Shown here in pieces: positions 27,247-35,801 of a stretch of 64,000 bases of DNA. A model generated the notes under the pieces. That model made no database searches and was not told where the DNA came from. It was given only the letters and a program-made list of their open reading frames with translations. The stretch spans positions 620,001 to 684,000 of the forward strand of contig NZ_FNNI01000001.1 of NCBI RefSeq assembly GCF_900106955.1. Direction: 5' to 3'. Made by a program: the position numbers and the translations under genes. The number at the start of each line of letters is the position of its first letter. Position 1 is the first letter of the stretch. This stretch comes from Aidingimonas halophila. Lineage in GTDB: Bacteria > Pseudomonadota > Gammaproteobacteria > Pseudomonadales > Halomonadaceae.

Positions 27247-28203
27247 CTATTCCGTGACGATCTCCTCCTGTACCCATGGCAGGTAGTGCTTCACTTCACT
27301 GCGGTAGTGACGGTCCAGCAAGCGACGGCTGTCGCGGGCCAATTGCGATGACAGGCCCCCCAACTCATCGCGCCGAGCGACCAACGTCAATTCACGCCGC
27401 AATGGCGGAGTCGGCATGGGGACGATCTGTACGTTCAGTCGTGCCAATCCGGCCTGGTAGAGACACAAGGGAGTGGTGATAGTCCAGCCGGCGCCGGCAC
27501 TGACCAACCCCAGGACGGCGTAGGTGTTATCCAGATGCAGCCGTGCCGGCAGTTCCAGTTGATTGACACGTAGATGGCGTTCAATACTCTGTCCGATCAA
27601 CGACTGCGGCGTGTAGCGGACGAAATCCAATTGCCGGGTCAACCAGCGCAGATTGTCCTTCGGGCCGCTCCAGTCGGCAGGAAGCACCAGCACGAACGGC
27701 TCGCCCAGCACGGGATGACGTTCCAGGCCATCGTAGTTTTCCAGCCGGTCGTCGGAGATGATGATGTCCACATGCCGAGTCAGCAGCGAATGGCCATGCA
27801 TGTGTGACAGCCCGGTGGTCACGGTGTAATCGTGCGTATGGCGCTTGATGACGTCGATCAACGGCTTGCCTACGGCCGTTGCCAGGGAATCGACCAGCGC
27901 CATGCGCACCTGATGCAAACGCCCGAATCGTCCTGACACCACTTCACGACGCGTGGCTCGGGCCTCCTTAAGCAAATGCTTGGCACGGTCATAGAAAAAA
28001 CGGCCGGCGCTCGTGGCCTCCATGGGTCGGGCATGCCTGTCCAACAGGCAGATACCCAACGCCTCCTCGAGGTTGGCCAGGCTCTGCGAGACCGAAGACT
28101 GCTTGAGACCCAGGCTCTCGGCCGCAGCCGTCTGGCTACCACGCTCCAGCGTTTCGACGAAGATTTCCAGGCTCCGCAGGTCGAAGCCGAAACCGCTACG
28201 CAT
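27247..28203 (-). CDS. LysR-family regulator, first of a similar pair
   Basis: The 318-residue protein has a helix-turn-helix (QTAAAESLGLKQSSVSQSLANLE) and an effector domain. It is strikingly similar throughout to the LysR protein at 31518-32480, sharing segments such as GLSHMHGHSLLTRHVDIIISDD and LDFVRYTPQSLIGQSIERHL. It lies inside the minus-strand series, between the TRAP binding-protein gene and the glutamine-synthetase-like gene, and is probably cotranscribed with them. It likely reads the same or a related ligand as its paralogue. Confidence 0.88.
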   Translation of the reverse strand: MRSGFGFDLRSLEIFVETLERGSQTAAAESLGLKQSSVSQSLANLEEALGICLLDRHARPMEATSAGRFFYDRAKHLLKEARATRREVVSGRFGRLHQVRMALVDSLATAVGKPLIDVIKRHTHDYTVTTGLSHMHGHSLLTRHVDIIISDDRLENYDGLERHPVLGEPFVLVLPADWSGPKDNLRWLTRQLDFVRYTPQSLIGQSIERHLRVNQLELPARLHLDNTYAVLGLVSAGAGWTITTPLCLYQAGLARLNVQIVPMPTPPLRRELTLVARRDELGGLSSQLARDSRRLLDRHYRSEVKHYLPWVQEEIVTE

Positions 28204-28289
28204 TGCAGGCTCCCGGTTTGAGTCAGGAATCGGCTCCGGTATCCGCCGGAACCGGGGAGACGGTCCCCGGCCGGCAGTCCGGATAACGA

Positions 28290-29390
28290 TCAGCTATAGC
28301 GGTACGGCGGACCGGCATCCTGCATGGTTTGGCGATAATCCTTGAGAATCTGTACCAGCTTGGCACTGCGTTCGCTTTCCTCGGCAATCTCATCCCAGAA
28401 AGAGAGCGCTTCATCCTCGATGGTCTGCCACTCCTCTTCGGGAATCGATGTCAATTCGAGTTTACCGCCGGTGGTGCGGTAGTGCGCCTCTCCCCACCAG
28501 TACCAGTGCTGTCGATAATAGTGGGAACTGTCCATGCATAGTTTGAACAGCGTCTTGAGATGCTCGGGAAGCTCTTCCCAGCGTTCGGTATTGGCGAAAT
28601 ACGACCCCGACCAGGCACCGGAAATGTTGTTGGTGAGGTAGTAGTTGCTGACATCGGCCCAACCGACGGTGTAAGCCTCGGTGATACCGGCCCAGGCGAT
28701 GCCATCGAGTTCACCGGTCTGCATGGCGACTTCGATATCCTCCCAGGGCAGCGTCACCGGCACGACACCGAATCGTTCGAGAAAACGTCCTGCCGTCGGG
28801 AAGGTGAAGACCCGCTGGCCATCGAGATCCTCGATACTGCGGATGGGATCGCGTGTCACGAAGTTGCAGGGATCCCACGACCCGGAACCCAGCCAGGTGA
28901 CGTTATCCACCTCGCCGTACGCTTCTTCCCATATCTCCTTGAGGCCGTAGTGGTGAAACAGGGTCGGCACATCCAGGCTGTAACGTGAAGCGAACGGAAA
29001 ATAGCCACCGAAGACCGAAACATCCACCGGCGCATTGATCGAGTCATCGTCACTTTGCACCGCATCGATGGTACCGCGCTGCATGGCACGGAACAGTTCA
29101 CTGGTGGGAACCAGTTGGTCCGAGTAATAGAGTTCGATCTCCATTTCGCCGTTGGCAGCCTTGTTGAAGGCATCGATCGATGGCTTGATGACATGCTCTG
29201 CCAGGGAAGGACCCGCATAAGTCTGCAGCCGCCAGCGAATCGGCTCGTTCGATTGCGCATGCACATAGGGTGCCGGGAAGGTAGCAGCACCGACACCGGC
29301 GGCGGTGGCATAACCGGCCGTCTTGAGGAAATGGCGTCGATTGTTGTCCATCGGTCGCTTTTGATCTTTGGGTTTGTTGTTGTTGGACAT
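28290..29390 (-). CDS. TRAP transporter binding protein, DctP family, Tat-exported
   Basis: The 366-residue protein begins with a twin-arginine signal (NNRRHFLKTAG, then a hydrophobic core and PYVHAQS near residue 46), which implies folding before export. The mature domain is a DctP/YiaO-like binder with the IDAVQSDDDS and QTGELDGIAWAG segments. A conserved Arg for a carboxylate is expected in this family. GGGAG precedes the ATG at 29390. With the DctQ and DctM genes upstream it makes a complete TRAP importer. Confidence 0.9.
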   Translation of the reverse strand: MSNNNKPKDQKRPMDNNRRHFLKTAGYATAAGVGAATFPAPYVHAQSNEPIRWRLQTYAGPSLAEHVIKPSIDAFNKAANGEMEIELYYSDQLVPTSELFRAMQRGTIDAVQSDDDSINAPVDVSVFGGYFPFASRYSLDVPTLFHHYGLKEIWEEAYGEVDNVTWLGSGSWDPCNFVTRDPIRSIEDLDGQRVFTFPTAGRFLERFGVVPVTLPWEDIEVAMQTGELDGIAWAGITEAYTVGWADVSNYYLTNNISGAWSGSYFANTERWEELPEHLKTLFKLCMDSSHYYRQHWYWWGEAHYRTTGGKLELTSIPEEEWQTIEDEALSFWDEIAEESERSAKLVQILKDYRQTMQDAGPPYRYS

Positions 29391-29501
29391 GATGTCACTC
29401 CCGCGTTGTATCCGTATGGGTGAGTCAAATGATCGTCATTGCAGTGATTCCAGCGTTGCTGTTCCTCCTCCTGGTTGGTGAGTGAATTCGAGAAATCGCC
29501 A

Positions 29502-30827
29502 CTATCGCGCCCCATAGAACGTTTCCGGCAGCCACATGGCAATTTGCGGAAACGCCGTGACCAGCCCCAGGCCGACAATCATGATGGCGACGAACGGCCA
29601 GACACTGCGGTAGATGTCACCGAGTGAGATCTCCGGCGGCGCCATGGCGCGCATGAGGAAAAGGTTGTAGCCGAACGGGGGCGTCATGTAGGCGATCTGG
29701 ACGGTAATCGTATAAAGCACGCCATACCAGACAGGGTCGAATCCCAAACTGATCACCAGCGGCACGTACAGCGGCGCCACAATCACCAGCATCGCGGTAT
29801 CGTCCAGAAACATCCCCATCAGGATGTAGGAGAGCTGCATCATCAACAGAACTTCCCACGGGCCCATGCCGATCCGATCGAGGAATAACGCCTCTATGGC
29901 ACGAACCGCACCCAGCCCGTCGAATACCGCCCCAAAACACAGCGCGGCCAGAATGATCCACATGAACATGCAAGTGATGCCCAGCGTCTTGTGCATCGTG
30001 TTCTGGAGCACTTCACGGGTCAGTCGCTTCTTGAACCAGGCTGCCAGAATCGCTGACGTTGCGCCGACCGCCGAACTTTCCACCAGGCTGGTCACGCCCA
30101 TGATGAACAGTCCGGTCATGGCAAAGAAGATCAGCAACGGCAGGATACCGGCACGCAACAGCAGCAGTTTCTCGCGGGTGGTATGTTGACGCTCCTCCTT
30201 GGGCAAGGGAGGCGCCAGATGGGGCTGGAGACGGCAACGCACCACGATATACAGGATGAACAGGGAAGCGAGCAGCAGGCCGGGAAGCGCCCCCGCCAGC
30301 CATAACTTGCCGACAGGCTGCCGAGCAATCATGCCGTAAAGCACCAGCACAACGCTCGGTGGTACCAGGATGCCCAGCGAACTCCCCGCCTGGACGACAC
30401 CGGTTACCATGATCTTGTCATAACCCCGTCTCAAGAGTTCCGGTAGCGCAATGCTCGCGCCGATCGCCATACCGGCCACACTCAATCCGTTCATGGCCGA
30501 CACCACCACCATCAAGCCGATGGTGCCGACCGCCAACCCACCTTTCAGCGATCCCATCCAGACGTGGAACATGTCGTAAAGATCGGAGGCGATGCCCGAC
30601 TCCGAGAGCATGTAACCCATGAAGATAAACAGCGGCAGGGTCAGCAGTGGATACCAGCTCATCAATTGAAAACTGGCGTTGAACGGCATCTCCACACCGC
30701 CATCACCCCAGAGCAGCAAGGCCGAAGCCGCTCCAACGAAACCAATGACACCGAAGACGCGTTGACCGGTCAGCAGCAACACCATCATGGAGGAGAACAT
30801 GGTGAGCGCGATCATTTGATAACTCAT
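29502..30827 (-). CDS. TRAP transporter large permease, DctM type
   Basis: The 441-residue protein has about 12 hydrophobic segments and the DctM family's LLTLPLFIFMGYMLSESGI and GVVQAGSSLGILVPPSVVLVLYG motifs. It is the sodium-coupled channel part of the importer. Its ATG at 30827 overlaps the DctQ stop (ATGA), with GGGAGG upstream; a GTG two codons earlier is less likely. The gap of 111 bases to the binding-protein gene contains an AGGAGGAGG string but no open frame I can support. Confidence 0.92.
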   Translation of the reverse strand: MSYQMIALTMFSSMMVLLLTGQRVFGVIGFVGAASALLLWGDGGVEMPFNASFQLMSWYPLLTLPLFIFMGYMLSESGIASDLYDMFHVWMGSLKGGLAVGTIGLMVVVSAMNGLSVAGMAIGASIALPELLRRGYDKIMVTGVVQAGSSLGILVPPSVVLVLYGMIARQPVGKLWLAGALPGLLLASLFILYIVVRCRLQPHLAPPLPKEERQHTTREKLLLLRAGILPLLIFFAMTGLFIMGVTSLVESSAVGATSAILAAWFKKRLTREVLQNTMHKTLGITCMFMWIILAALCFGAVFDGLGAVRAIEALFLDRIGMGPWEVLLMMQLSYILMGMFLDDTAMLVIVAPLYVPLVISLGFDPVWYGVLYTITVQIAYMTPPFGYNLFLMRAMAPPEISLGDIYRSVWPFVAIMIVGLGLVTAFPQIAMWLPETFYGAR

Positions 30828-31336
30828 GACCACTCCTCCCCACGGGCGGTGGCCAGATCCTTGAACAGCGTGGAGAACGACTGCAGCAACATCAGGACGA
30901 TGCCGAACGTCATGATGATCTTGATCGGTGCCAGAGGCGGTGCCCAGGAGGAATAACTGCGTTCACCGTATTGCAATGCATATTGGGTACTGGAGATCCC
31001 CCCCAACAGAAGGGTCACCAGAAAGACAATCAGGAAAAGGATGGTAACGACATCCAGTGCAGCACGTCGGCGCAGGCTCATCCGTCCATAGAGCAGATCC
31101 ATGCGGACGTGAGCACCCATCTGCATGGAATAGGCGCCGCCGACCAGAAAGTAAGCCACCATCATGAACTGGGACAGTTCCACCACCCAATTCATCGGGC
31201 TATTGAAAGCCGTTCGCGCAATGGATGAAATCAGCAGGACCCCGATCATCACGAAAATCAGGTACGTGATGAGGCGGCCGACACGCCGGTTGAACGCATC
31301 GACATAGCGTACATAGTATCGGATCGGTTTTGGCAT
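30824..31336 (-). CDS. TRAP transporter small permease, DctQ type
   Basis: The 170-residue protein has four membrane segments and the DctQ pattern NWVVELSQFMMVAYFLVGGAYSMQMGAHVRMDLLY. It partners the DctM protein and overlaps its gene by four bases. I start at MPKPIRYYVRY (31336), since the 25 residues added by the upstream GTG/ATG options are not conserved. It is the first gene of the series that runs from here to 22221. Confidence 0.88.
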   Translation of the reverse strand: MPKPIRYYVRYVDAFNRRVGRLITYLIFVMIGVLLISSIARTAFNSPMNWVVELSQFMMVAYFLVGGAYSMQMGAHVRMDLLYGRMSLRRRAALDVVTILFLIVFLVTLLLGGISSTQYALQYGERSYSSWAPPLAPIKIIMTFGIVLMLLQSFSTLFKDLATARGEEWS

Positions 31337-31439
31337 CGTCTTGTTATTATCCCTGTCGTCGTTCTGGTCAGTCGCTTGGCAAGTGTGAGCAGCGGATGAG
31401 GAAAAGCGCAAAAAACATCGCTATCAACGACAGCAGAAG

Positions 31440-31456
31440 TATCGATTTTATCGATA
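31440..31456. promoter_or_regulatory. Candidate LysR operator
   Basis: TATCGAT-TTT-ATCGATA is a perfect inverted repeat with 7-base arms and a 3-base spacer. It contains the T-N11-A core of LysR binding sites. It sits 104 bases upstream of the DctQ start, in the gap between the second LysR gene and the TRAP operon, where the regulator's binding site would be expected. A flanking CGCTATC (31419-31425) and GATAGCG add partial symmetry. Confidence 0.55.
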
Positions 31457-31517
31457 GCGCACTGTATCGGCGCGTCGAGCGAATGGTATTCACCAACTCG
31501 ACGCGGTGACGGGAAGC

Positions 31518-32480
31518 TCAATGCGTGATGTCGATATGTCGTGCCAACTCCGGGATCGTGTCCCCCAACGACCGACGGAAGTGACGTTCCAGCAAACGTC
31601 GGCTCTCCCGGGCGAGTTGGCTCGGCAGATTCCCGAGCTCATCTCGGCGTGACACCAGGGTCAATTCACGTCGCAAAGGCGATGTCGGTAGCTCGACGAC
31701 CCGAACATCGAGGTGCTCCAGCCCGGCCTGATACAGACACAGCGGCGTAGTGATGGTCCAGCCGGCGCCGGCATTGACCAGACTCAAGACCGCGAAGGTA
31801 TTATCGAGGTGTAGCCGAACCGGAAGTTCGAATTGATGGAGTCGCAGGTGACGCTCGATGCTCTGCCCAATCAGCGACTGCGGGGTATAACGCACGAAAT
31901 CCAGATGACGGGCCAGCCAGCGAAGATTGTCCACCGGCCCATCCCAGGCGGAAGGCAATACCAGCACGAAGGGTTCACCCAGGATCGGATGTCGTTCCAG
32001 ACCATCGTAGTTTTCCAGGCGGTCATCGGAAATGATGATATCGACATGCCGTGTCAACAACGAGTGGCCATGCATATGCGACAGGCCGGTTGTCAGGGTG
32101 TAATCATCGGTATGCCGCTTGATTGCCTCGATCAACGGTTGTCCGACCGCCGTTGCCAGCGAGTCGACCATGGCGACACGCACTTGATGCAGGCGACCGA
32201 AAGTCTGGGACATCAGTTCGCGGCGTGTCGAACGGGCTTCACCCAGCAGTCGTTTGGCACGGTCGTAGAAGAAACGGCCGGCACCGGTCGGCTCCAGAGG
32301 GCGGGATTGGCGCTTGAGCAAGGTGACACCGAGAGCCGCTTCGAGGTTGGAGAGGCTTTGCGATACGGTCGACTGTTTAAGCCCCAAGGCATTCGCGGCA
32401 GCGGTCTGACTGCCTCGCTCCAGGGTTTCGACGAAGATTTCCATACTACGCAGATCGAAGCCGTAAGCACTGCGTGTCAT
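31518..32480 (-). CDS. LysR-family regulator, second of a similar pair
   Basis: The 320-residue protein mirrors the LysR protein at 27247-28203 along its length, from the AYGFDLRSMEIFVETLERGSQTAAA start to the ELTLVSRRDELGNLPSQLARESRRLL end. I place the start at the ATG at 32480, preceded by GGGAG. The gene is upstream of, and reads in the same direction as, the TRAP operon, with a perfect LysR-type palindrome in between. It is divergent from the gamma-glutamylcyclotransferase-like gene, so it may control both sides. Confidence 0.88.
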   Translation of the reverse strand: MTRSAYGFDLRSMEIFVETLERGSQTAAANALGLKQSTVSQSLSNLEAALGVTLLKRQSRPLEPTGAGRFFYDRAKRLLGEARSTRRELMSQTFGRLHQVRVAMVDSLATAVGQPLIEAIKRHTDDYTLTTGLSHMHGHSLLTRHVDIIISDDRLENYDGLERHPILGEPFVLVLPSAWDGPVDNLRWLARHLDFVRYTPQSLIGQSIERHLRLHQFELPVRLHLDNTFAVLSLVNAGAGWTITTPLCLYQAGLEHLDVRVVELPTSPLRRELTLVSRRDELGNLPSQLARESRRLLERHFRRSLGDTIPELARHIDITH

Positions 32481-32566
32481 GATCGTCTCCCGAGCCGTGG
32501 TCCGGCGGCACAACGGTGTCGTGTAAGCATACCCGACAATTCCTGATGCTAGGAGAATCCCAGACA

Positions 32567-32992
32567 ATGACCTATCTGATGTTCATCTACGGGACACTGA
32601 AACGTGGCTTTCCGAATCATAGCCCCTACATGAACAGGGCCGAGTTCGTCGATGTTGCCAAGACATGCAACGCCTTTCCTCTCAAACTGCACGGCGGCCG
32701 CTACACCCCCGTAATGATCGATAACCGGGGAAAGGGGCATCGCGTTCATGGAGAACTGTTCCGCGTCGACACCGCGACACTACGCGAACTTGATCGCTTC
32801 GAAGGTGTCCATGAAACCGACGGTTATCGCCGCCAACGACTCACCGTCACCGACGGTCGAGGAAATATCCGGACCGTCTGGGGGTATCTGAAGTCACCCG
32901 TAGCGGTGAGCGACGTCAAGAGTCGGGCCATGTCAATCTATGACGACACACGCTACCGGCCCCGATCCATGCTGCAACCCCACGATGAATGA
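32567..32992 (+). CDS. Gamma-glutamylcyclotransferase-like protein (AIG2/GGACT type)
   Basis: The 141-residue protein has the family's N-terminal FIYGTLKRG phosphate-loop-like motif and the acidic DRFEGVHETDGYRRQ segment that holds the expected catalytic Glu. Relatives cut gamma-glutamyl groups off amines or peptides to form 5-oxoproline; gamma-glutamylamine cyclotransferase shares the YGTLKxG start. An AGGAG lies 11 bases ahead of the ATG. Its place next to a gamma-glutamylation gene cluster, divergent from a LysR gene of that cluster, suggests that it recycles gamma-glutamyl-amines. Function by location is inference. Confidence 0.82.
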   Translation: MTYLMFIYGTLKRGFPNHSPYMNRAEFVDVAKTCNAFPLKLHGGRYTPVMIDNRGKGHRVHGELFRVDTATLRELDRFEGVHETDGYRRQRLTVTDGRGNIRTVWGYLKSPVAVSDVKSRAMSIYDDTRYRPRSMLQPHDE

Positions 32993-33040
32993 GTGAGGTG
33001 CTGTGGCGAAAATGAACATGAACCAACGGATGAGGTAATG

Positions 33041-33832
33041 ATGAAGGCAACGGCCAGTGCCACACTTTCCGCCATGCGCCCCTCTTCGCATTGGACCGGT
33101 TGGGGCCAGTGGCTGGCCTTGATGACCATGACCACCGATCATGTCACCCGTTATGTACTGCCATACAGCTGGGACACCGCCTGGGCCGGTGCTTCCATCG
33201 GTCGCATCGCCATGCCGCTGTTTGCGGCCATGGTCGCCTGGCACGGCCTGTTCAATACACGTAACCCGCTGCGTTATGCCCGACGAATCCTGGTCATCGG
33301 ACTGATTGCTCAATTGCCATATATGTTGATGCCGAGGCCATCGGATGCCTTCGTCCTCAACATCTGTTTTACACTGGCGGCCGGATTGGCCTGGGGAACG
33401 TTACTGGAACGGGTGATTCGTCAACTGGAAACCGCGCCGCGCCCCGACCCACGAGGCGTGTTGCTGGTAGTGCTATCCTTCGGGGCTTGGTACGTCCTCG
33501 GAAATTGGGTCGAATACGGCCATCATGGCTTGCTGTTGATTCCGCTCTACATGCTGGCCATGCATCATCTTCACCGCGCAGGCACCAGCTTCACAGAACG
33601 TTTCGGGGCAGCCATGGCCGCCATGCCGGTCTTGCTCGTGGCCGGTCAGATGAACACGACCGACATGGCCAAATCATTCACGGTGGGAACCTGTCTTTGC
33701 ATCCTGCTTCTGGCTGCCGGGGCCGCACGTCTGATTCCCGGCGTGCCGATCAAGATGCCCCGGCGTCTCTGGCTCGCCTGGTACCCGGCCCATTTCGCGG
33801 CGATCGCCATGATCGTCAATTGGCCGGGTTAG
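33041..33832 (+). CDS. TraX-family integral membrane protein
   Basis: The 263-residue protein has about eight hydrophobic segments and the TraX pattern: MTTDHVTRYVLPYSW, GRIAMPLFAAMVAWHG and YGHHGLLLIPLYML. TraX of the F plasmid acetylates pilin, but chromosomal relatives are common and probably acylate other molecules. No conjugation genes are nearby, so pilin acetylation is unlikely. GAGG precedes tandem ATGs at 33038 and 33041. It follows the cyclotransferase-like gene by 48 bases. Confidence 0.8.
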   Translation: MKATASATLSAMRPSSHWTGWGQWLALMTMTTDHVTRYVLPYSWDTAWAGASIGRIAMPLFAAMVAWHGLFNTRNPLRYARRILVIGLIAQLPYMLMPRPSDAFVLNICFTLAAGLAWGTLLERVIRQLETAPRPDPRGVLLVVLSFGAWYVLGNWVEYGHHGLLLIPLYMLAMHHLHRAGTSFTERFGAAMAAMPVLLVAGQMNTTDMAKSFTVGTCLCILLLAAGAARLIPGVPIKMPRRLWLAWYPAHFAAIAMIVNWPG

Positions 33833-33838
33833 GCGCTG

Positions 33839-34693
33839 TCAGAAATGCCATTCCAGATTGAAAGTGGCGGCATCGGTATCGATGCCCGGACCATCGGCAT
33901 TGCCGAACTTGTTGCGCCACATCTCGTAGCCGACCCCGGCCAGGAACTGATCTCCCTCGTTCCACGCCAGGTCGCCGACGTCCAGCATCAATGAGGTGCG
34001 GAGCAACTGCTCATCGTCGGTCTCACTACCGCCCGCATCCTCACCCTTCTCGGTGTTGTAGTTGTAAAAGCCCTGGAACTTCAGAGGAATCGCGCCGGCC
34101 TCGAACGGCACCCCCCAAGCAATGTTCAACTGGGCGTAAGGATCGAACTCGACATCGTTGTCCGGGCCACAAAAATCGAGGCCGCAATGATTCCATTCAT
34201 GACTGTACAGCAGGCTCACGTCCAGAAAACCGCGCGGCAGATCGAACTTGAGCGTCGGCCCCACCAGAAGCTGACGCTTACGTGGCGAAAAATCGGTATT
34301 CTTGGTATTGAGATCGAACCCAGCGGTCAGAGCGACATCGCCCACCGGTCCGAATGACAGTGGTTCGTCGAAGACGCCGCCATAATGCAGCTGATGTCGA
34401 TAGGCCAGATAGGCTTCAGTTGCCCCGGTATCCCCACCGAAAGTCGTCGGATCATTGCTACCCGATTGCAGCATGTCGAGGTTGAAGAAGTTCTGGCCCA
34501 ACGAATATCCACTGACGTGGGTCAGACTGAGAATGTGTTTCTCCACATCCTCCTCAATGCCGGGTTCGGTGAATTCGGTACCGTATCGATAGCCGATCGA
34601 CGTATCGCTCCAATCAGCGGCCTGAACCGCCGGAACGACGGTGGCTACGGAAAATAGGGAGGCTGTCATTACGGCCTTGGGACTCGGTTTCAT
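33839..34693 (-). CDS. Outer-membrane channel protein of the Tsx (nucleoside-specific) family
   Basis: The 284-residue protein has a signal peptide ending near residue 25 (VPAVQAAD), alternating beta-strand sequence and a terminal Phe (FNLEWHF*) as outer-membrane barrels require. Its pattern recalls Tsx-type channels (IGYRYGTEF, LDMLQSGSND, AGVGYEMWRNKFGN). Nucleosides are the ligands of Tsx; here only the fold can be claimed. It is divergent from a LysR gene across a 171-base region and converges on the TraX-like gene with a 6-base gap. Confidence 0.8.
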   Translation of the reverse strand: MKPSPKAVMTASLFSVATVVPAVQAADWSDTSIGYRYGTEFTEPGIEEDVEKHILSLTHVSGYSLGQNFFNLDMLQSGSNDPTTFGGDTGATEAYLAYRHQLHYGGVFDEPLSFGPVGDVALTAGFDLNTKNTDFSPRKRQLLVGPTLKFDLPRGFLDVSLLYSHEWNHCGLDFCGPDNDVEFDPYAQLNIAWGVPFEAGAIPLKFQGFYNYNTEKGEDAGGSETDDEQLLRTSLMLDVGDLAWNEGDQFLAGVGYEMWRNKFGNADGPGIDTDAATFNLEWHF

Positions 34694-34789
34694 TGCATTG
34701 TCTCCAGCTCTTGTCGTTGTATTCGAGACGTTCTGTATACAAAATCGACTCGATAAATCAGTCTAGAGACACCAGAACAGATGAAAACC

Positions 34790-34806
34790 GATAGTCCCTG
34801 ATAGTC
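34790..34806. repeat. Direct repeat GATAGTC in a divergent promoter region
   Basis: GATAGTC occurs at 34790-34796 and 34800-34806, ten bases apart, that is, one helical turn. It lies in the 171-base region between the Tsx-like gene and the LysR gene and could be part of a regulator site. No palindrome accompanies it. Confidence 0.35.
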
Positions 34807-34864
34807 TGCATAACCAAAACGATATACGGCCCGGCGATTTACCCATCTGATTCACGAGGCAATC

Positions 34865-35788
34865 ATGTCCCAGAAACGCCAGGATCCACTGGATACTTAC
34901 CTGCTACGCGTGCTGACGCTGTTGCTTGATGAGCGCAGTGTTTCCCGTACGGCCATTCGCATGCAGCAGTCCCAACCCGCAGTCAGTGCGGCGTTGAAAA
35001 AACTGAGAGGTATCTTTGGCGACGAACTGTTGGTGCGGGAGAAAGGCGGCATGGTACCTACGGAACGGGCACTGCAATTGCTGCCACATGCACGCAGCGC
35101 CCTGGCTGCCATCGATCAACTGACACAACAGCCGGGGGAGTTCGACCCTTCAGCGAGTCGACATACGTATCGCCTGGGCGCTCCGGACTACCTGGCGCCC
35201 ATTTTCATGGCGACGGCTTCCCAGCGCTTCCGTCGGGAAGCCCCCAACGCACGGCTGTCGATACATGCCCTGGGACCGGACTATGACTTCGAAACGGCTC
35301 TGGCCGAAGGAGACATGGACATCGTGATCGGCAACTGGCCGGAACCACCGGAACGGATGCACTTGTCGATGCTACTCGAAGACGAGATCGTCTGCCTGGT
35401 AGCTTCACACCATCCGCTGGCCAGCACAGGCATTACCTACGAGGATTATCTCAACGCCGGGCACATCGTCCCGCTGCCCTATTCCCGCAATCAGCGCGGC
35501 GTGATTGATCGTCGGCTGGCCAACCTGCGTATCGAGCGCCGTGAAGTCGTCGAGGCCCAATCATTCAACCTGGCGCCGCATCTGCTGAAGGACACCGACC
35601 TGATTTTTACCACCAGCCGCCACTTCGCACGCTTCTATGCTCGGCAGCTCGGGCTCACGATCCTGCCCTCCCCGATCGATTTTCCCCCCATGCGTTTTTA
35701 TCAACTCTGGCACGACCGAACCCACCACTCGCCCTCGCATCGCTGGCTGAGACGTCTGCTCAGCGATGCCGGACGGCAGATCCAGTAA
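34865..35788 (+). CDS. LysR-family regulator
   Basis: The 307-residue protein has a helix-turn-helix at residues ~25-55 (RTAIRMQQSQPAVSAALKKLR) and an effector domain of the NodD/LeuO/PcpR-like subgroup (GAPDYLAPIFM). It starts with ATG after GAGG. It is divergent from the Tsx-like porin gene, its most likely target, and ends 13 bases before the convergent purK stop. The effector is unknown. Confidence 0.85.
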   Translation: MSQKRQDPLDTYLLRVLTLLLDERSVSRTAIRMQQSQPAVSAALKKLRGIFGDELLVREKGGMVPTERALQLLPHARSALAAIDQLTQQPGEFDPSASRHTYRLGAPDYLAPIFMATASQRFRREAPNARLSIHALGPDYDFETALAEGDMDIVIGNWPEPPERMHLSMLLEDEIVCLVASHHPLASTGITYEDYLNAGHIVPLPYSRNQRGVIDRRLANLRIERREVVEAQSFNLAPHLLKDTDLIFTTSRHFARFYARQLGLTILPSPIDFPPMRFYQLWHDRTHHSPSHRWLRRLLSDAGRQIQ

Positions 35789-35801
35789 CGCTCGGGGATA
35801 C

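Noticed and set aside
33041-33832. Conjugative element marked by the TraX-like gene
   Set aside because: No relaxase, coupling protein, pilus or integrase genes lie nearby, and flanking genes are ordinary chromosomal ones.
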